A DNA stretch of 7,265 bases from Flammeovirgaceae bacterium UBA2338 (lineage in GTDB: Bacteria; Bacteroidota; Bacteroidia; Cytophagales; Cyclobacteriaceae). The position numbers and the translations under genes were made by a program. The stretch is from contig DDUM01000052.1 in the NCBI GenBank assembly GCA_002344795.1, positions 1 through 7,265 of the forward strand, read 5' to 3'. Below, one piece after another: positions 6,495 to 7,265 of this stretch. Positions within the stretch are counted from its first letter, which is position 1. Each line of letters begins with the position of its first letter. The notes beneath the pieces were generated by a model that made no database searches, had not been told where the DNA came from, and saw only the letters and a program-made list of their open reading frames with translations.

Positions 6495-7186
6495 TGGATA
6501 TAAAAGGGCAGCTGGCCATCGTAACAGGGGCAAGTAAGGGGATAGGACTAGCTACAGTTAATGCGCTATTATCTGTAGGTTGTAGGGTAGCGGCCTGGAG
6601 CAGAACCCCAATGACATTAACACATGTACATTTTAAATCCTATTCGGTAGATGTAAGGAGCCACTCTTCAGTTGAAAAGGCGTTTAAAGCTACTTGCAGC
6701 GATTTTGAAGCCACACCTTCCATTCTTATTAACAATGCGGGGCTTGGCTTTGAAGCTCCTCTTGAAGAGTTGCCTGTAGAAAGATGGCATACCATGTTTC
6801 AAACGAATGTAGATGGTATTTTTTATTGCACCCGACTGGCATTGCCTTCTATGAAAAAGGAAGGGAAGGGGCATATCATAAATATTTCTTCTGTTGCAGG
6901 AATGACGGGAATACCAGGAATGACAGGCTATTGTGCCACCAAATATGCAGTGCGCGGATTGTCACAGGCTTTATTTAAAGAAGTAAGGAAGTTTGGCGTG
7001 AAAGTAACTTGTATCTACCCTGGTTCTGTACAGACTAACTTCTTTGATGAAATTCCTTCTGTTGAAGTGTCAGACCAGATGATGCAACCGGAAGATATTG
7101 CGTCAACGATTGTTCATTGTCTCAATTCGCCAGACAATTACCACCATGTGGACATTGAAGTAAGGCCTTTAAAGGGTAGAGGATAA
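6494..7186 (+). CDS. short-chain dehydrogenase/reductase (classical SDR, probably NADPH-linked)
   Basis: Soluble oxidoreductase of the classical SDR family, 230 residues, a little short of the usual ~250. The cofactor fold shows TGASKGIG (11-18), VDV (52-54) and NNAG (80-83). The active site shows N105, S133 in ISSVAG (131-136), and the pair Y146 and K150 in GYCATK (145-150), so the catalytic tetrad is complete. YPGSVQTNF (175-183) follows. K15 in the glycine motif and R37 after the second strand (WSR, 35-37) are the basic residues that favour NADP(H). The substrate is not readable; generic labels such as 3-oxoacyl-ACP reductase would be overcalls, as the sequence ends soon after the substrate loop (EVRPLKGRG). 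It overlaps the polyprenyl synthase stop by one base (TAATG), so translation is probably coupled, though the two reactions have no obvious link. Its stop is one base from that of a convergent gene. Confidence 0.93.
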   Translation: MDIKGQLAIVTGASKGIGLATVNALLSVGCRVAAWSRTPMTLTHVHFKSYSVDVRSHSSVEKAFKATCSDFEATPSILINNAGLGFEAPLEELPVERWHTMFQTNVDGIFYCTRLALPSMKKEGKGHIINISSVAGMTGIPGMTGYCATKYAVRGLSQALFKEVRKFGVKVTCIYPGSVQTNFFDEIPSVEVSDQMMQPEDIASTIVHCLNSPDNYHHVDIEVRPLKGRG

Positions 7187-7187
7187 G

Positions 7188-7265
7188 TTACGCAGGCAGT
7201 TTTTCTCTTCCTGCTTCCTGGATGGCGTACAACTCCAGCGCTTTGAAAGTCTCCGCGTCCAGATG
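7188..7265 (-). CDS. C-terminal end of an unrecognised protein (5' part beyond window)
   Basis: On the minus strand the last 78 bases read as 25 codons plus TAA (7190-7188), ending AIQEAGREKLPA. The frame is open to the window edge, the amino-acid mix (charged, amphipathic, ending in a helix-like stretch) looks like a real protein tail, and the stop falls one base from the SDR stop, as expected for tightly packed convergent genes. The fragment is too short to assign to a family, and chance openness over 78 bases is not negligible. GCAGG (7192-7196) and CCTGC (7210-7214) could form a weak hairpin inside it that serves the SDR transcript, but the stem is only 5 bp. Confidence 0.55.
   Translation of the reverse strand, partial: HLDAETFKALELYAIQEAGREKLPA

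Noticed and set aside
7192..7214. GCAGG...CCTGC hairpin as a terminator for the SDR gene
   Set aside because: The 5-bp stem with a 13-base loop is not followed by a T tract, and it lies inside the convergent reading frame.

Overview
The window reads as ordinary chromosomal DNA of a Bacteroidota bacterium, most likely of the Cytophagales type. Evidence for this: start codons lack Shine-Dalgarno sequences and several sit behind A/T-rich leaders; there is a Bacteroidota-style -7 box (TAnnTTTG) before the lipoprotein gene; the lipoprotein has a Gly/Glu-rich stretch after its cysteine; and type II NADH dehydrogenase, Kup, a YrbG-type exchanger and a polyprenyl synthetase are all typical of such genomes. 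The genus is not resolvable from this sequence alone.

Layout. (1) Positions 1-3273, minus strand: a two-gene unit, ndh (type II NADH:quinone oxidoreductase, apparent TTG start) followed after a single base by kup (K+ transporter, running off the left edge). (2) 3274-3407: a short divergent promoter region. (3) 3408-4157, plus strand: a coiled-coil lipoprotein of unknown role. (4) 4158-4338: a spacer between convergent genes, holding a 144-bp element bounded by imperfect 23-bp inverted repeats with A/T tracts, which could be a miniature mobile element, a bidirectional terminator, or both. (5) 4339-5301, minus strand: a Ca2+/cation antiporter of the CaCA superfamily. (6) 5302-5525: a divergent regulatory region with two similar dyads spaced 22 bp centre to centre. 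(7) 5526-7186, plus strand: a polyprenyl diphosphate synthase and a short-chain dehydrogenase overlapping by one base. (8) 7188-7265, minus strand: the last 25 codons of an unrecognised gene, its stop one base from the SDR stop.

Several genes touch membrane energetics. NDH-2 feeds electrons from NADH into the quinone pool without pumping protons, the polyprenyl synthase probably makes the isoprenoid tail of that quinone (or the undecaprenyl-like carrier lipids), and Kup and the CaCA exchanger move K+ and Ca2+/Na+ across the inner membrane using ion gradients. Only ndh-kup and polyprenyl synthase-SDR are physically coupled; a wider functional link is inference.

I found no defence system, CRISPR array, RNA gene, transposase or novel gene cluster. 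The points most worth a second look are the inverted-repeat element at 4182-4325, the paired dyads at 5329-5368, and the changed quinone-site motif in NDH-2.
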